Assembly: GCF_000005505.3 (NCBI RefSeq)
Contig: NC_016132.3
Coordinates: 52,776,914-52,840,913 of the forward strand
Reading direction: 5' to 3'
DNA length: 64,000 nt
Source: Brachypodium distachyon
Lineage: Eukaryota; Streptophyta; Magnoliopsida; Poales; Poaceae
The position numbers and the translations under genes are program-made. This document shows, one piece after another, positions 43,605-63,200 of the stretch. The first letter of the stretch is position 1. Every line of letters starts with the position of its first letter. The notes under the pieces are model-generated. The model saw only the letters and a program-made list of their open reading frames with translations, did not search any database and was not told the origin of the DNA.

Positions 43605-44608
43605 CTTAAATGGCCACGGCCCACGCCTCGAATTGAATCAGGCCGCAATTGCGTCACACCGATGGAGCCGCGTGTGAATGCAGGGTTGACTACAAGGGTT
43701 GCGTCTTGCGTGCGCCGTCTGCCTGGGCATGGCAGCAACAGACCAACAGTAGATCCTTTTATGACGCACATGACCAAGTCATTCTGCCCGGACGAGCGAC
43801 CGCCACCGACCCGAGCCCCCGTCGACGAGAACGTGACATGCAACGGCAGACCACGCAGCTTGCTGCTTACGCGTGCGTCCCGTCCAAATGCCACGGCAGA
43901 AGATGCGAATCCACCGGTTTAAATCCCTACCACGTCCCCGTGTTTCACCAAAGAAGGAAAAAATAGGACAAAGAACAGGGCATGGTGATGGCATCCAAAG
44001 AAAAAGGGAGCACGAAAAGTGGAGCCCCAGCCAGCATCACTGCATCAGATTGCTGCTTTTGAGCTCAGGTTAGGCACAGGTACAGCGACACCAAAGATCC
44101 ACAAATACCATCCAGAAGAGCAAAGGTCAGTGGTTAGTTGGGTGGCTGTCACCTGCTGGGCGGGGTTTGGTAGCACTAGCACCATTGTACACTCCATTGC
44201 AGGCAGCCTTAAATTTGGCTTCTTCCCAACTGCCGATGTGACTGCTGAGAACCCCTGGGTTCATACTGCCCGATCTTCGCTGCCCTGGACAGGATGTAGC
44301 TCTCGCACCGATTCGTTTCTCGTGTTTTTTACTTTACCCCATGCTGGTCTGTTGCAGCCTTGCAGGCAAACGAGGATGGCGAATTCTCACGGAAGCTTTT
44401 CAGAATTTCCCTGCGCGGCGCGAGACCATCGCTAGACGTTCTTCACTTGGGGGAACGTTTTCATGGCTCACTCACATGTCGCGTTCCATAGGTGGCATCA
44501 CAGACGAGAGCGCCTCCCTTTTATCGATCGAGCGGTCGTTGTCGCCGGACGCCGGCCGTTGCCTCGGTCGTCGGTTACTCGGTCGATGTGCACGCGTAAC
44601 ACTTGCTA

Positions 44609-44718
44609 CTTCCGTTTCATAATTCTTATCTCAACTTTGTCCAAAAATGAATGTATCCATTCCTAAAAAACATTTAGATACATGTAATATTTCGACAAGA
44701 ATTATGAAACGGAATGAG
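44609..44718. mobile_element. Stowaway MITE (110 bp)
   Basis: TA at 44607-44608 and 44719-44720. Ends CTTCCGTTTCATAATTCTTA and AGAATTATGAAACGGAATGAG. Same core as 14002-14113 and 30206-30318. Confidence 0.85.
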
Positions 44719-46701
44719 TACGTATTCTAGGATGACGTTGCGGGCAGCGTGGAGTCGCTGTTCTCTGAGACTGTGAGCCATGTAATCGTGTTGTCACGTT
44801 GATCCAAAGTCCTAACTCTAACGTTGAAGAATGTACTCCTTGCTCCATATTCAAGGCAATAGAGTAAAATCTCTATCGACTGAGTGGTAGACAAAGTAAA
44901 TACGAAGAAAACGGTTGCAAGTTGCACGAGTCCGAGTTAAGATCGCGTAATACACACACGATTGACAAACCGACGCTAAGGACGAGCAAGAAGAGCCTCA
45001 GAAGCGTACGAATCCATCTTTAAAGACACCTTGCAAAACATCAATCGCAGTCTAACCAAAGCATTGGTACAGTACATCACGCGTAAAGATTTAATGAGGC
45101 TGGCCACAGAGAACACTTGAAAAAAAAATCTGGACATATAAAATTCAACTTTGAAATAGTGGTCAACGTAATAAATTTAGTGTTACAAGGGAAAAAAAGG
45201 GTCGATAAAGCGACGACAGAGACGACCAAATGGTGAACGCCATCCCCGCCCACACCCACATTGAAACATATGTGCTTCAACGTGGGGTTGTCATAAACTA
45301 GCGGAAAACTCTTCCCACTGACAATATTATTTTTGCAAACTTACCAACAATTGTATAAATAATATTTAGTACATGTATATAAAAGTTATAACATTGAAAT
45401 GTGTTTCTCAATTCAAATCCAACAATGTTAATATTGCGGCACAATAATCACATACTACTAATGTAATTTTGGTTAAAATTTGCATAAAATTCTGCGCACG
45501 TATTACAAACCCGGACTGAGAGTAATTAAGCAATACAATGAGCGGTGTCTTTAAGTTGACCCAACATTATTTCTCAACACTAAACCGAATATGAGCCGTG
45601 ATGTAGTAGAGTCATCTCTCTCTCTCTCTTGTTCATATCAACAATTTTCAAAGGAAAGTCAAGTTATAATCAACCCTTGTGGATGCCCAACTTTTGGTAG
45701 TCCACGAATCGTATCCTCTGACATTGCGTTGTAATGTTAGCGCCATCGGCGAAGCCAGATTTCATTAGGTCCCGACCCATTGCTTCAAATCATTAAAATT
45801 ATCGGGGAAAAGCCTGGCAAAACTTTCGAACCACCAAAATCAACAAAGAAAAGAACTGCCACACCCCAGGCCGCGGTCCAAACTTTCCCGGGCCTGTCTC
45901 CGCTCCCGGTTAGCACCTAGTATTGCCCAGATGTGGTAATTCATCGTATATATGAGCCATAAAGCTCATTTCCTCTAAACATTCACTATTGATTAGCCAA
46001 TTAGAACAAAATTTCCATGCGATTTTAATTAAAGGAAAATAAATTGACTACGGACACATCCGGTGCAAATCTGCAAACTATCAACGTGGACCATCTGATC
46101 TAAAACGTGTTGTGCAGATAAGAGACGCGGATAAAAACCGCATCGACTTAGACATGTTTTTCACATTACCACTTGTACTTATCATACACTGTCTCATCTC
46201 TCATCTGAACAGCATGTTATTATAGATCCAATGGTCCGATTCGACGGTTTGCAAATTCGTACGGAATGAAAGATGATAACTTTCCCGATCGCCTATAGTT
46301 CATCGCGCACGTTCCCCACTTCCTCCCCCTTGGGAAACCGCAAACTGCAGCTAGAAAGAAATAAGCCCGCAGGCTGCATTTGCCAAACCCCACCCGGGCA
46401 GCGACCCGTGACGCGTCACGCCACGTCGGCATGATCCCCTCCGCGTCGTCCTCGTCGGCGTGGGCTTGAACCGGCCGCCGGCTACGCGTCCCCAACACCA
46501 CGTCCCCAAACGCCCCCACCATACCGTTAACCCGACAGAGTTACTGCTCCTCTACTCCCTCTCTGTCTCCGCCTCCGTGTGTGTAGGCTGTAGTCTAGTA
46601 CTACTTCCTTCCTTCAGTTCCTTCTCTTCTCCCCCCATCAGCCCAGCCGCGCAATGCCGTACAAACCCTAGCCTCCCGCCCTCTGATCTCTCCGCGCTGC
46701 C

Positions 46702-53414
<6,713 letters not shown>

Positions 53415-55698
53415 AGCCTGTAGTATTAATACGTGCATGTAGTTAGGCATTTGGACCCACTAAGCAGAAACTCCTTTGATTTTGTCATCATTATTTTGCG
53501 TGGAAATTTAGATAGGTGGAACCCCCTGATTGTCTTACCTGTGTAATTAGTTCCCCGGGTATTTGTCACTGACAATCGCGCAGGCGGTGAATGTACGAAA
53601 GCTTTGCTGTTTGCGCCTGCATCCTCCCTTACCTGATGCCAAGTGTTGTATACAATGTTTTGCCGTAACCAGATGCAGTTTGTTGTATTGGCGTGCTACC
53701 TGTCGCAGAATTCACTGTGCAATTTGTGTCTAATTAAGCGGTGGTATCCGGTGTGATTCGAACCCTACTCAACATTCTATCGGAAAGAGAAGCTACGAAG
53801 ACAATGTGCACCTAGCCACCTAGTAACACCAGAGTGCCAGACAAACAATATCTGATGCCGTCGTAATTGCGCCCAAGTTGTTCTGACCCGACGATGCTTT
53901 AGTGAGCAATAAGTCTGGGACTGATGCTGCAGGAATTCAATCAATCGATCACGTGACGAAATTCCGGAAAGCAAATGCAAATGCTGCATTCTCGTCACAA
54001 GTCAGAAGTGGGCATGCCTGAGAAGTGCACCACGCTGGACAAGCACCACGGGCCGCATCATCCGGCCGTGGAGTGGAGCATAATCGCGATATAAAGGCTT
54101 GATGCAGTTGAATTCCGGGGGCAGAGGTTAAAAGCCGGGAAGCGCACGGCTCTGTTTCGGGTAATCGGCCTGCGGTCAGAAACACCACAGCAACCGCATA
54201 TATCCTCGCCCACCCCCCCCCCCCCCCCCCCCCACCCCACCCCGCCCAGTTCTGTCGCCTCGTCCGCCGCCGGAATAAATCCGTGCGCGCGCGGCGGCCG
54301 CCACACACACCAAAGGCAAAATCGACCGGACCTGACAATCATGTGGTGGTGGTGCCGAGTACTGTCGTGCGGCGTCTGCGGAGCACACGAAACGTCGTCC
54401 GGAAAGCGGTCGAAGCTTAGACATCCCGATCCAAGGCGGTCAATTCCACGGGCACGGGGCCCTGGCTCTATTGCTCGCTACGGTATAGTGTCGGAGTCAG
54501 CGCACGTAACGCTGGATCACGATGCAAGTGAGAGTGTCGCTGTCAGTCGCCCCACCACGGCGGCACCATCGTGCGGGCCGGGCTGGTGGCGCGTGGCCGA
54601 CTGAGCCGTCAGTATTATATGACTGTCGTGGCACTGGCAGCTAGTAGCGACCTGAAGAGCGCCACCCCACCGTTGAGCGTAGGGTTCGTCTGTGCGGCGC
54701 GCGCCGCTAAAAATCGCGCCCCCGGGGGTGAAGAGAAACGTAAAGCGTTGCGTCGGCAAAGCCGCTCGCTCTCGTGCGCATTCCGTTCCCACAGACGGCG
54801 CCGGCGCCGGCGCGCGCTGCGTGGAGCGCTGCTGCACACCACACGGCTGTGATATGATATGCCTGCCCGCCGCAACCGCAAGTCTCCTCGAGAAGCCTAC
54901 ACGAGGCTCTGTGGGCTTTAGGACCATGGTGTATTTGGACGGACGCTACTTGGGTCGGGAGATCGTGACGGGAAGATCGTGCCCTATCTATCTGCTCGCG
55001 GCTGCGGGAGAGCGACGCGGCCAAAGAGGCGCCGCCTCGGCTAGCGGCGGGACCGATCTGCCCTATCTATCTGTGCAGTGCTGCCGCTGCCGACAAATTC
55101 CAAAGCGTATTCTCTGTGCCGTTTTGCCATAGCGATCTCTCTCGTGCCAATGTGCCATCACCGGATCGAGGAGGCCTCGGATCGGATTACACGATAAGGT
55201 CAGGTCAGGTCAGTACAGGGGGGCGTATGCAGATATATGCTCGTGTCTGTATCTGCACCTTAATGGATGGGACCGATCCAGCGACACGCGGCCTTGATCC
55301 GGGGCTACCATATCAAGACACAATTGCCTGACACGGAGCGTTGGATCACTAACCCGAGTGTTGGATGGCGTGCCAGTGCCACATCCTTTGCGTTGAGCTA
55401 GCTAGAGAGAAGACACCTCCAGGGTAAAGTTTGATCACAAGGTTGTATGTTTTGCAACGAAATTTTAGTGCGATTCAGTAATTCCGGTTGCCTCAAAATT
55501 AAGTTTGACTATAATTTCAGTCGTTTGATTTTTTGTCAGAGATAAGTCGATTCAGAATAAACGATGGAAAGGGGATAGTGGAATGACGTTCATATACAAA
55601 TCCAACGCTCTGATATGTCTGCTGAAATTTAAGCCTTTTGTTTAAAAATCAGGTGACTAGGACATAGCCACACCCTAATAACTTATGTAAACTTGTTA
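53415..55698. other. 3' flank of CPK and GC-rich intergenic DNA
   Basis: CPK 3' UTR occupies the first few hundred bases. From 54,050 to 55,150 the sequence is GC-rich and opens many overlapping frames on both strands with no domains. It contains a 21-C run at 54213-54233. No gene called. Confidence 0.5.
54213..54233 (+). repeat. 21-bp poly-C tract
   Basis: Uninterrupted run of 21 C residues, then ACCCCACCCCGCCC. The minus strand is a G-run of the kind that can form quadruplex structures. Its exact length may be affected by sequencing error. Confidence 0.8.
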
Positions 55699-55788
55699 CT
55701 CCATCCGTCCAACAAAAGATGTCTCAAGTTTGTCAAAATTTGTCAAAATTTTGACAAACTTGAGACATGTTTTGTTGGATGGAGGAAG
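55699..55788. mobile_element. Stowaway MITE (90 bp), hairpin
   Basis: TA at 55697-55698 and 55789-55790. Arms CTCCATCCGTCCAACAAAAG and TTTTGTTGGATGGAGGAAG. Arms extend through TGTCTCAAGTTTGTCAAAAT and its complement, leaving almost no loop. Confidence 0.9.
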
Positions 55789-55790
55789 TA

Positions 55791-57419
55791 TATCCTTCCA
55801 GTATGTTATTATTCTCTTTTGAATAAGAACCAAGTAATTAACTTGTGTAACTTCTGTTGGAAATTTTTATATTGTAGCATTAATATATTTTTTACAACCT
55901 TATGGATAGGAGTGAGTATATTTTTTTGGGTGAAATTTCAAGCACCGAGTCCAAAATAGTTTCAAAATTTCTGAAACTTTGATCATTCCGGTGGGAACCG
56001 AATTTTTCAGTATCTCATATTATAATCATCCGGTTATCTTTTTAACTATCTTTGGTATGCAAAATGTTGGGAGTGTATGTGCATTTCCTTGTAAATCTGA
56101 AAAAGAAATGTCTATGCTACGAGTTAGTAGCATAGACAATTTAACGGTACATGAACTCTCGCATCCTACCTTGCCACGGATCTTCTCCATAGCTCCCGCC
56201 GCCGCTAATCTCTGTTTTGGCTTTATCCCAAACCTTTTGTCCCCATCACCGCATGGCCACACCACATTGCGGCCATGCAAGGATGCATGCATATCCGCCG
56301 TGAAGTCTGCAACCCCAGAGTGTCCATATAGCTCTAGATGCAATTATTCCTTTTAAAACAAACATCAGCCAACAAAGCACGGTCGAGTCGATCCGTATGC
56401 ATGGCATCAATCATTCATTCCAATCAATGTAATTGCTGCCACTTGTCGCATGCGTTTAGGATCACGACCAACAAACAGCACGACACGAGTAGCGGCCGGA
56501 GGAAATGGAGGCATTGCTGCATGTATGCCACTTCCGGCAAGCTCGCGGGTTGCCTTTTCTCACCGGTTCAATCAAGACAAAATAACCTAACACGTAGTAC
56601 GTTCTTTAGCCCTGTAATGCTTTGGCCCTTAATTAAACTGTCTTGCTCTACATACGGCGCATCCAGAAACCCAAAAGTAGGTGGGAAAAGTCGCATGTCA
56701 ACATGTAGCCATAATTTTGCGTTTTACCACTAGACCACACATGAGTGTGTTAGGACAACGAAATATATTCTGGTCCTAACAAAATTAGGCGCTTGTGTAC
56801 ATAAGAAGTGTCTCTTTCCCTTATAATATTCCAAGAAAAACACTAGTTAGCTAGACATTCAAGGCTCATGGAGACAATTTTTTGTTTGCTGAATTAATTA
56901 ATTGATGGTGGTGCTGCTGTCTTCCAGAAAAAGAAAGCTCAGAAGTAAGGGTATGGGCAATCATAAACAAGCCTTATTACATCCATCCCACTCTCTGTTT
57001 ATTGTGGATTACGATTGTCCTCTATCTTGAAGTGTGACAATAGTCGATAACGATTTGTTTGGATTTTCATCGAGAGTAGAATTGCCACCAATTTTTTCTT
57101 CATACTTGTCGGTGGGATCCACTCGACCCAACAGGCACGGGAATGCCCAAGTCCATCCGTCTTCGCACTTTTCACATGACCCGGCCGCGTCCGAGTCTTC
57201 CATTTGGTGGGGTTGTCTCTGCGGTTTCCACTCGGCGGAACCGACTGGAGCCTAATCGTTGCAAGCATCAAGAAAGGCATTATCAGGATGCTATAAAGCT
57301 GGCATTACTAACCCATGATTCCACAAATCGGCAGAAAGTAAAGGCTTATAATCACGAGCCGTTACTAGAAGTTGGCCGACTCGACAGATGTACTAACTAG
57401 CCTTGTCGGTACTATACAA
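55791..57419. other. Intergenic, no gene recognised
   Basis: AT-rich to 57,000; then moderate GC DNA leading into retrotransposon-like sequence. No family features in the open frames. Confidence 0.45.
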
Positions 57420-57760
57420 GGAAAGGCTAGGAGACCCTTAGACAGACGAAAACACATACTCACACTCCTGAAATCAGATCATACGAGCAATCCCATCCTC
57501 AGCGGGAGTAGGCCGTTACCTCCTGGACAGAGGGCCCGAACCTGGGTAAACTTGTTCGTGTATGAATCAAACCCTCGATCCTCCTCGTGCACCTATCCCC
57601 TCATTTCTCTCTGGTCATGGTATATGTCGTGAGATCACCACATTTGTCGCCCGCCATGGGGTCGGTGCATGCTGGAGTTGTGGTCCAGGCGAATTTGTCG
57701 CCCGCGCCATGGGGTCGGTGCATGCCGGAGTTGTGTTCCGGACGAGATCATCTAAACTGA
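57420..57760 (+). mobile_element. Fragment of a Gypsy LTR
   Basis: CGAACCTGGGTAAA at 57538 is shared with the solo LTR at 23679-24510 and is typical of grass Gypsy LTRs. Two tandem units of about 52 bp containing CATGGGGTCGGTGCATGC follow (57,655 and 57,708). Boundaries were not found. Confidence 0.45.
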
Positions 57761-58500
57761 TTACTGACCTCGTTAATTCGTTGTGGTATGAGCCTATCCG
57801 TCAAAAAAAAATTGTGATCATTTAACCCTCAGCCAATCACATCTTGAGCATGTTATTCCCATATCTGCTTTATATAAGCAAAAAAAGTTGCACCTAATTA
57901 TTTCCAAAACAAATTCTGAAAAACAAAAGGTGAGCATACGTGTACGGAGTAGTTTATATGGTGGAGTATTCATGCACATCTATTTTTGGTTCAAACATAT
58001 GACAATTAACTTGTTTTTTCAACCAGCAGTGCCCAACTCTAGAAAGAACAAGTGGATTCTCCACGCGTTGCCGCGGAAATATGAGAGTCCCTGATAGCTG
58101 CATAGATATAAGTTCGAAACAATATGATATTGGTGTATGTACACATATACAACACTCGAGAAAGTATGCATTTTAAAAAAGATTCATTAAGATAGACAAA
58201 ATAATAGAGATTCTTACCAGTCTCATTAATTACTACCGGAGGTTTGCTAGTCAAGACGACAGTTCTTGCTGGCTTATTTTCTTAGGAAGCTAGTTTGGTT
58301 GTTTATATCATCTTCATCGGCTTGTTTTATTTGGTTGTATATACGAAGATATATACAATAGTCTAAAAGGGTCCCTTTTTATTTTTTGAGTGAAGTCTAA
58401 AAGAAAATCAACATCTTTCAAAAGTAGCGGCGGCCCGACAAAACACTTTAGCAAAAGCCCAACCTAATCAAAGCTCGCTACTAACCCACAGTCAATATGG
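57761..58500. other. Intergenic, AT-rich
   Basis: No gene. Contains a micro-insert candidate at 58360-58403. Confidence 0.45.
58360..58403 (-). repeat. Micro-retroposon-like insert with 10-bp direct repeat
   Basis: AGTCTAAAAG at 58360-58369 and 58394-58403. The 24-bp insert holds TTTTTATTTTTT with GAGTGA after it and GGTCCC before it; on the minus strand TCACTC precedes an A-rich tail. Confidence 0.35.
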
Positions 58501-59040
58501 TCCACAAGAACGCATTAGGGAACCTCCTGACCCCGAGCTCATCCTCTACTCCTCTCGATCCTCTCCCCATCGGGCATCTCCCTCACGTAGCGCCGCCGCT
58601 CGCCGGCTCGCCGCGCAGCTGCTGTAGTGAGACTGGTCCTTTGCTGCCGCCGGTCCCAAGCTCGTCCTCTCGTGCGCACCAGCAAGATTGCGTACCTTCG
58701 CAGATGATGCTCGGCGGCGGGGACGGTGATCGGCGGCGGTCGGGGCGGAGCGCGTGGGTGGCGGGGACGGCGCTCGGCGGCGGTCGGGGCTGAGCCCGGG
58801 GGAGGCAGGGACGGCGCTCGGCGGCGGCCAGGGACACAGTGGTCGGGGCGGAGCCCGTGGGTGGCGGGGACGCGGCGGTCCGGACTGAACCCGGGGGCTG
58901 CTGGGACGGCACCGACGCGGAGCCCGTGGGCAGGGGGATGGAACTCGGCGGTTGTAGCGCGCAGCGGCGGCAGGTGCATTGAGCGGCAGCGCTGGCGCCG
59001 GCGGCTAGCAGCCTAGCACATCGTGTAAGATTGAGCGGCC
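58500..59040. repeat. GC-rich block with imperfect tandem units
   Basis: Between about 58,725 and 58,935 the motifs GGTGGCGGGGACG, GCGCTCGGCGGCGG and GGGGCGGAGCCCGTGGG recur in varying order. The long Pro/Arg/Ala-rich frames on the minus strand (58539-58979) come from this composition. The unit spacing is irregular. Confidence 0.55.
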
Positions 59041-60194
59041 AGGAGGCTGATTAGAAGCAGCCAGGCTGACATGTGAGAGATTAGAAAATGGGACGCTGAT
59101 GTGAACAGGCTGCATGTTGAGCTTGCTAAATTAAGTACACTTAGTTGAATTCTATAAAATTAAGTACACTTAGTTGGATTCAATTTTATAGAGTTTATAA
59201 ATTAGATTTTGGATCGAAGTGAGTAGTATATTGTATCAGCAGAAGACTAATTACCGTACTATCTGACTTTCTCTTGTCGAACATGACGGCAGAGAAAATG
59301 TTCGGCTTGCACGGCTGCTGCTTTTTTTTTTCTCGAGAGGACGCACGGCTGCTGCTGTGAGTTGAAGAAAGCACGGCCTGGTTGGAGCGGCAAGCTAGCA
59401 GTACGTTTTACAGCCGAGCCCAGCTAGCTGCAGCCTTAATTTTGTTCTCCCTTGTCACCGTCAGCCCACGTCTCGATCGTCGACAAATCTCAATTCGCTC
59501 ACAAAAAACACGTTTCCGGCTTTGGCACTGGGCCCCATCTCGCCTGTGACCCAGCTGTGCTCCCTGCGCCGGCCGAACCGGATCGATCAGGTGAGCCAAT
59601 TGTTCACGGAAAAGACAAATTAAACAAATCCAAACAAAGCTGCCAGAAGAACTCCAGCCTTGCTCTCTGATCTCTATTCCTCCTCTTTGTACTCGATCGG
59701 CACTTCTATATATATGCACACCCCCTCTCGGGCAAATGGTATGCGAAGAATCAAAGGAGCTGCAAAGGCACGCGCTTAATTAGCTCAGCTTAACTGTCTC
59801 TGGCCCAGAGCACTACGATCGACGTACGTGTACCTTCCCTTCACTACTCTCCGCCCCTGTGCGCTGTTAACCCGTGCCTTGTATTTCTGTGTTCTTGTGA
59901 GTCACGTACGTGCCAATGGTACTCAATAAAGCTAGCGCCACGAGCGATCAAGAAGGATGATCGGTGCTAGCTAGCTATCCCGTGCCCATGCCGGCCGGCC
60001 GGCCTCTCGATCGCCATCGATCGATGCCATGCACGACACCACGAGTGGTGATGTACTCGTCATCAGTAGCATTCCCATGATCGACTGCTCGTGCCATGTC
60101 TCTCCGGCCGTTTAATTCTTCTCCTCGTGTTTTTTTTTTCTCTTGAAGATTCCTCTGTAGTTCTCCGTCGTGTGTTTTCTACTTGCCGTCCGTG
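59041..60194. other. Upstream region of the dioxygenase gene
   Basis: Contains a short tandem pair AAATTAAGTACACTTAGTTG (near 59,131 and 59,159), the micro-insert at 59309-59356, and a TATATATATG run at 59708-59717 that could serve a distal start. No other gene. Confidence 0.5.
59309..59356 (-). repeat. Micro-retroposon-like insert with 14-bp target duplication
   Basis: GCACGGCTGCTGCT at 59309-59322 and 59343-59356, no mismatch. The 20-bp insert is nine T residues then CTCGAGAGGAC; on the minus strand GTCCTCTCGAG plus A tail. The CTCTCGA end resembles the insert at 9051-9077. Confidence 0.55.
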
Positions 60195-60206
60195 CACGTG
60201 TATAAA
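60195..60206 (+). promoter_or_regulatory. G-box abutting TATA box of the dioxygenase gene
   Basis: CACGTG at 60195-60200 is followed without a gap by TATAAA at 60201-60206, 93 bp before the ATG at 60299. G-boxes are the sites of MYC2-type bHLH factors in jasmonate signalling. Direct abutment with the TATA box is unusual. Confidence 0.6.
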
Positions 60207-60298
60207 GCGTGTCCCTTGCTCGTCTAGCCAAGCTAACGACTTTTTAGTTACTCTTTCACTGTTCCATAGGCAGGCAGTACGGTACGGCAGCAAGCAAG

Positions 60299-63200
60299 AT
60301 GGCGGACTGCATGCAGGAGTGGCCGGAGCCCGTGGTCCGCGTTCAGGCGGTCGCCGAGAGCGGCCTGGCCGCCATCCCGTGCCGCTACGTCAAGCCGCCC
60401 CGCGACCGTCCATCGGCCACGCCCACTCCCTCGGACAACGACGACGACGACATCGCCATTCCAGTCATCGACCTCGGCGCGCTGCTCGCCGCCGACGAAG
60501 AAGGCCGCGTCACCATGAGCAAGGCCGTGGCGGCGGCTTGCCGGGAGTGGGGGTTCTTCCAGGTGGTGAACCACGGGGTGCGGCCGGAGCTGATGCGGGC
60601 GGCGCGGGAGGCGTGGCGGGGCTTCTTCCGCCTGCCGATCCCGGCGAAGCAGCAGTACGCCAACCTGCCGCGGACGTACGAGGGGTACGGCAGCCGGGTC
60701 GGCGTCCAGAAGGGAGGGCCGCTCGACTGGGGGGACTACTACTTCCTCCACCTCGCGCCGGACGCCGCCAAGAGCCCGGACAAGTACTGGCCGACCAATC
60801 CCGGCATCTGCAAGTATGTGTGATTTAACTAATCGATCACCGCCGCCCTTTTGATTTTTCCAGATTCTAGCTTCCTCATGCGAACGTAGCTTACGCGCGT
60901 AGTGTACTCTCCATCGGCGCCTAAAAGTTTTACAACGTTAATTAGTCCAAGAAAATTGATGTATACTTTTGTCAACCGTCGTACTTCCAACATCTAAGGT
61001 GCCAAAGGAAGATCACTAGATCCGTCACGAAATATATATTTTTATAGTAAATTCGTTTAACACCGTGTGTTGATTTTTTTTATAAGTTTGATATAATTAA
61101 CTTTTAGAAATTTGTTAATTAATGGTTTATTTGGAAGTGGCGATTTTTCTTTCTTATTTCTAGGTCAATGATCATGGGTGTTAGATGTTGTATCCAACGA
61201 AAATGGAGTCATCCCATATTTTAAAACTTGTGCACAAACTTAGTCGACTTAAAAATAACGGCTTTGTTATTAATAAGTCGCTTTTTTTTAGTTAGAGATC
61301 AACCAGCATGTTAGACATCGGATCTTAATCCAACGAGAGCAAGTGAGAGATGAGAGAATGGAGATAACTCTCATATTTTAATCCAACGGCTCTGAAACGG
61401 CGACTGATATTTAAGGCTCATTCTTTAAAAAACAGGCACACCTTAAAAATAATTATACTATATGAGGTGGCTTAAAAATGAATCTGATTATTTATGCTTT
61501 TAGCGAGAGATTATAGTATTAGCTATAGTTTGGAATGATATACCGTCAAACTTATCCTAAACTTTTGAAAAAACATATCTAAATATGGCCTTATATTACG
61601 TGCATACACGAAAGGAGGGAATTAATACTTTTTAAAACTATATACATAACCGAGTTTGGTCAGCTTTTACCCAGAACAGTGCACTGATTGCCATGAAGAC
61701 ATGTTTATGAAATTTCTAGAATTGTTCTCCGACGGGTCAGCTTTCATTTTCCTTGTTCGACATCTCTTTTGCCACGTTACCCACCCCCCCACATCTTGTT
61801 CAATTCATTTTCTTGCTCAATTTGTCATTTTGTACTACCAATCTCATTTTTCCTCTCATCGAAACTCCCCATACAATTCTGGTAGTCCCATTGCGACATG
61901 CATGCCTTAATTAATTGTGGCACATGCACCAACCATGCTTGTCTGGTCCGAAGCCTACAAAAATAGAGTGCACATACAAAAGGAGGCAGTACTAATTCGA
62001 TCATTTCGCGCCGCACCTTTCTCTTAACGTATGAAATCCAACACGTGCATGCAACGAAAAGTAGGTGGGAGGTGCTTTCATGCAATAAGCGTACGTCATG
62101 ACTGCAAGAGAGTGATGACTACTATTCCAAAGCCAGCAAAGCATTGCAGCACACACATACTGTCGTTCGACACCAAAAACGATATTTTTTCACACGTGCA
62201 TCCACACTGTTACTTAACGACGACGTCTGTGCAAGTAACATGCAGCATAATTAATGATATTTTGTCTACAAGAAAACAGAAGAACAGATAGAGAGATAGC
62301 TTACGTATTTGTGTGTTTTGTAGGGAGGTGTCGGAGGAGTACGGGAGGGAGGTGATCGGGCTGTGCGAGAGGCTGATGAAGGTGATGTCGGCGAGCCTGG
62401 GGCTGGATGAGACGCGGTTCCAGGAGGCGTTCGGCGGGTCGGATTGCGGCGCGTGCCTGCGTGCGAACTACTACCCGCGGTGCCCGCAGCCGGACCTGAC
62501 GCTGGGCCTCTCGGCGCACTCCGACCCGGGCGTGCTCACCGTCCTCCTCGCCGACGAGCATGTCCGCGGGCTGCAGGTCCGGCGCCGCGGGGGCGTCGAT
62601 GGAGACTGGGTCACCGTGCAGCCCGTCCCTGACGCTTTCATCGTCAACGTTGGCGACCAGATCCAGGTACGTGTATACGCGCCACGATGTGTATTATCGT
62701 AATACTACGTACTCTGTACCGTGCATGTGCCGTATATCGATACGGTCATGCATACGACTGTTACGAATACCTAACTGGCGATACGTATTGTTCTAGCTTG
62801 TCATGCACGGATGCACCAGCTGGTATATAATTCTGCTGGCCGGTCGCCTGATTCCCTTGTTAATTAGAGACAGAATTGATGGAGTAGATGTAATATACAG
62901 GGAGAATATAGTACATGCATGCCTATCTGGATAGCTGACTCATGATTTGTTAGTAAGATCGAGACGACCGGACAGATCTGTTTGCTACGGTCAGCAAATA
63001 ATTAAGAAGCTATTCTGGGAGTTGACTGAGACTGCATGCTGTGACGACTTTCGCGCAGCCCCTCGCGCGCGATATGCACGAGAGCACACGTGCATGGGCG
63101 GTGGATCCTGGCCGCAAAATGCGTGGATTAGTTGCTATCGATCACTCCCATTATACGTACGTAGGAAAAAAAATACTATACGTCTCTGGTTTGAAGCTGC

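Larger units (their letters stand above)
43127..46701. other. Divergent intergenic between SelT and CPK genes
   Basis: Holds both promoters, a strong hairpin (43561-43604) and a Stowaway (44609-44718). Frames at 43,508-44,435 reflect GC-rich sequence and carry no domain. The stretch 44,720-46,200 is AT-rich. Sequence at 46,050-46,160 resembles part of the Helitron region at 21,135-21,240 (GGTGCAAAyyTrCAA, then TGGACCATCkGATCTAA). CPK promoter and CT-rich 5' UTR occupy about 46,500-46,701. Confidence 0.5.

Noticed and set aside
43508..44435. Frames of 105-142 aa upstream of SelT
   Set aside because: Overlap each other on both strands, no start context or splice pattern, no domain.
53735..53815. 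tRNA gene on the minus strand ending near 53742
   Set aside because: A T-loop-like GGTTCGAATC is present, but there is no matching acceptor stem or anticodon arm.
58539..58979. Pro/Arg-rich 146-aa minus-strand frame
   Set aside because: Product of the GC-rich imperfect tandem repeat; low-complexity translation only.
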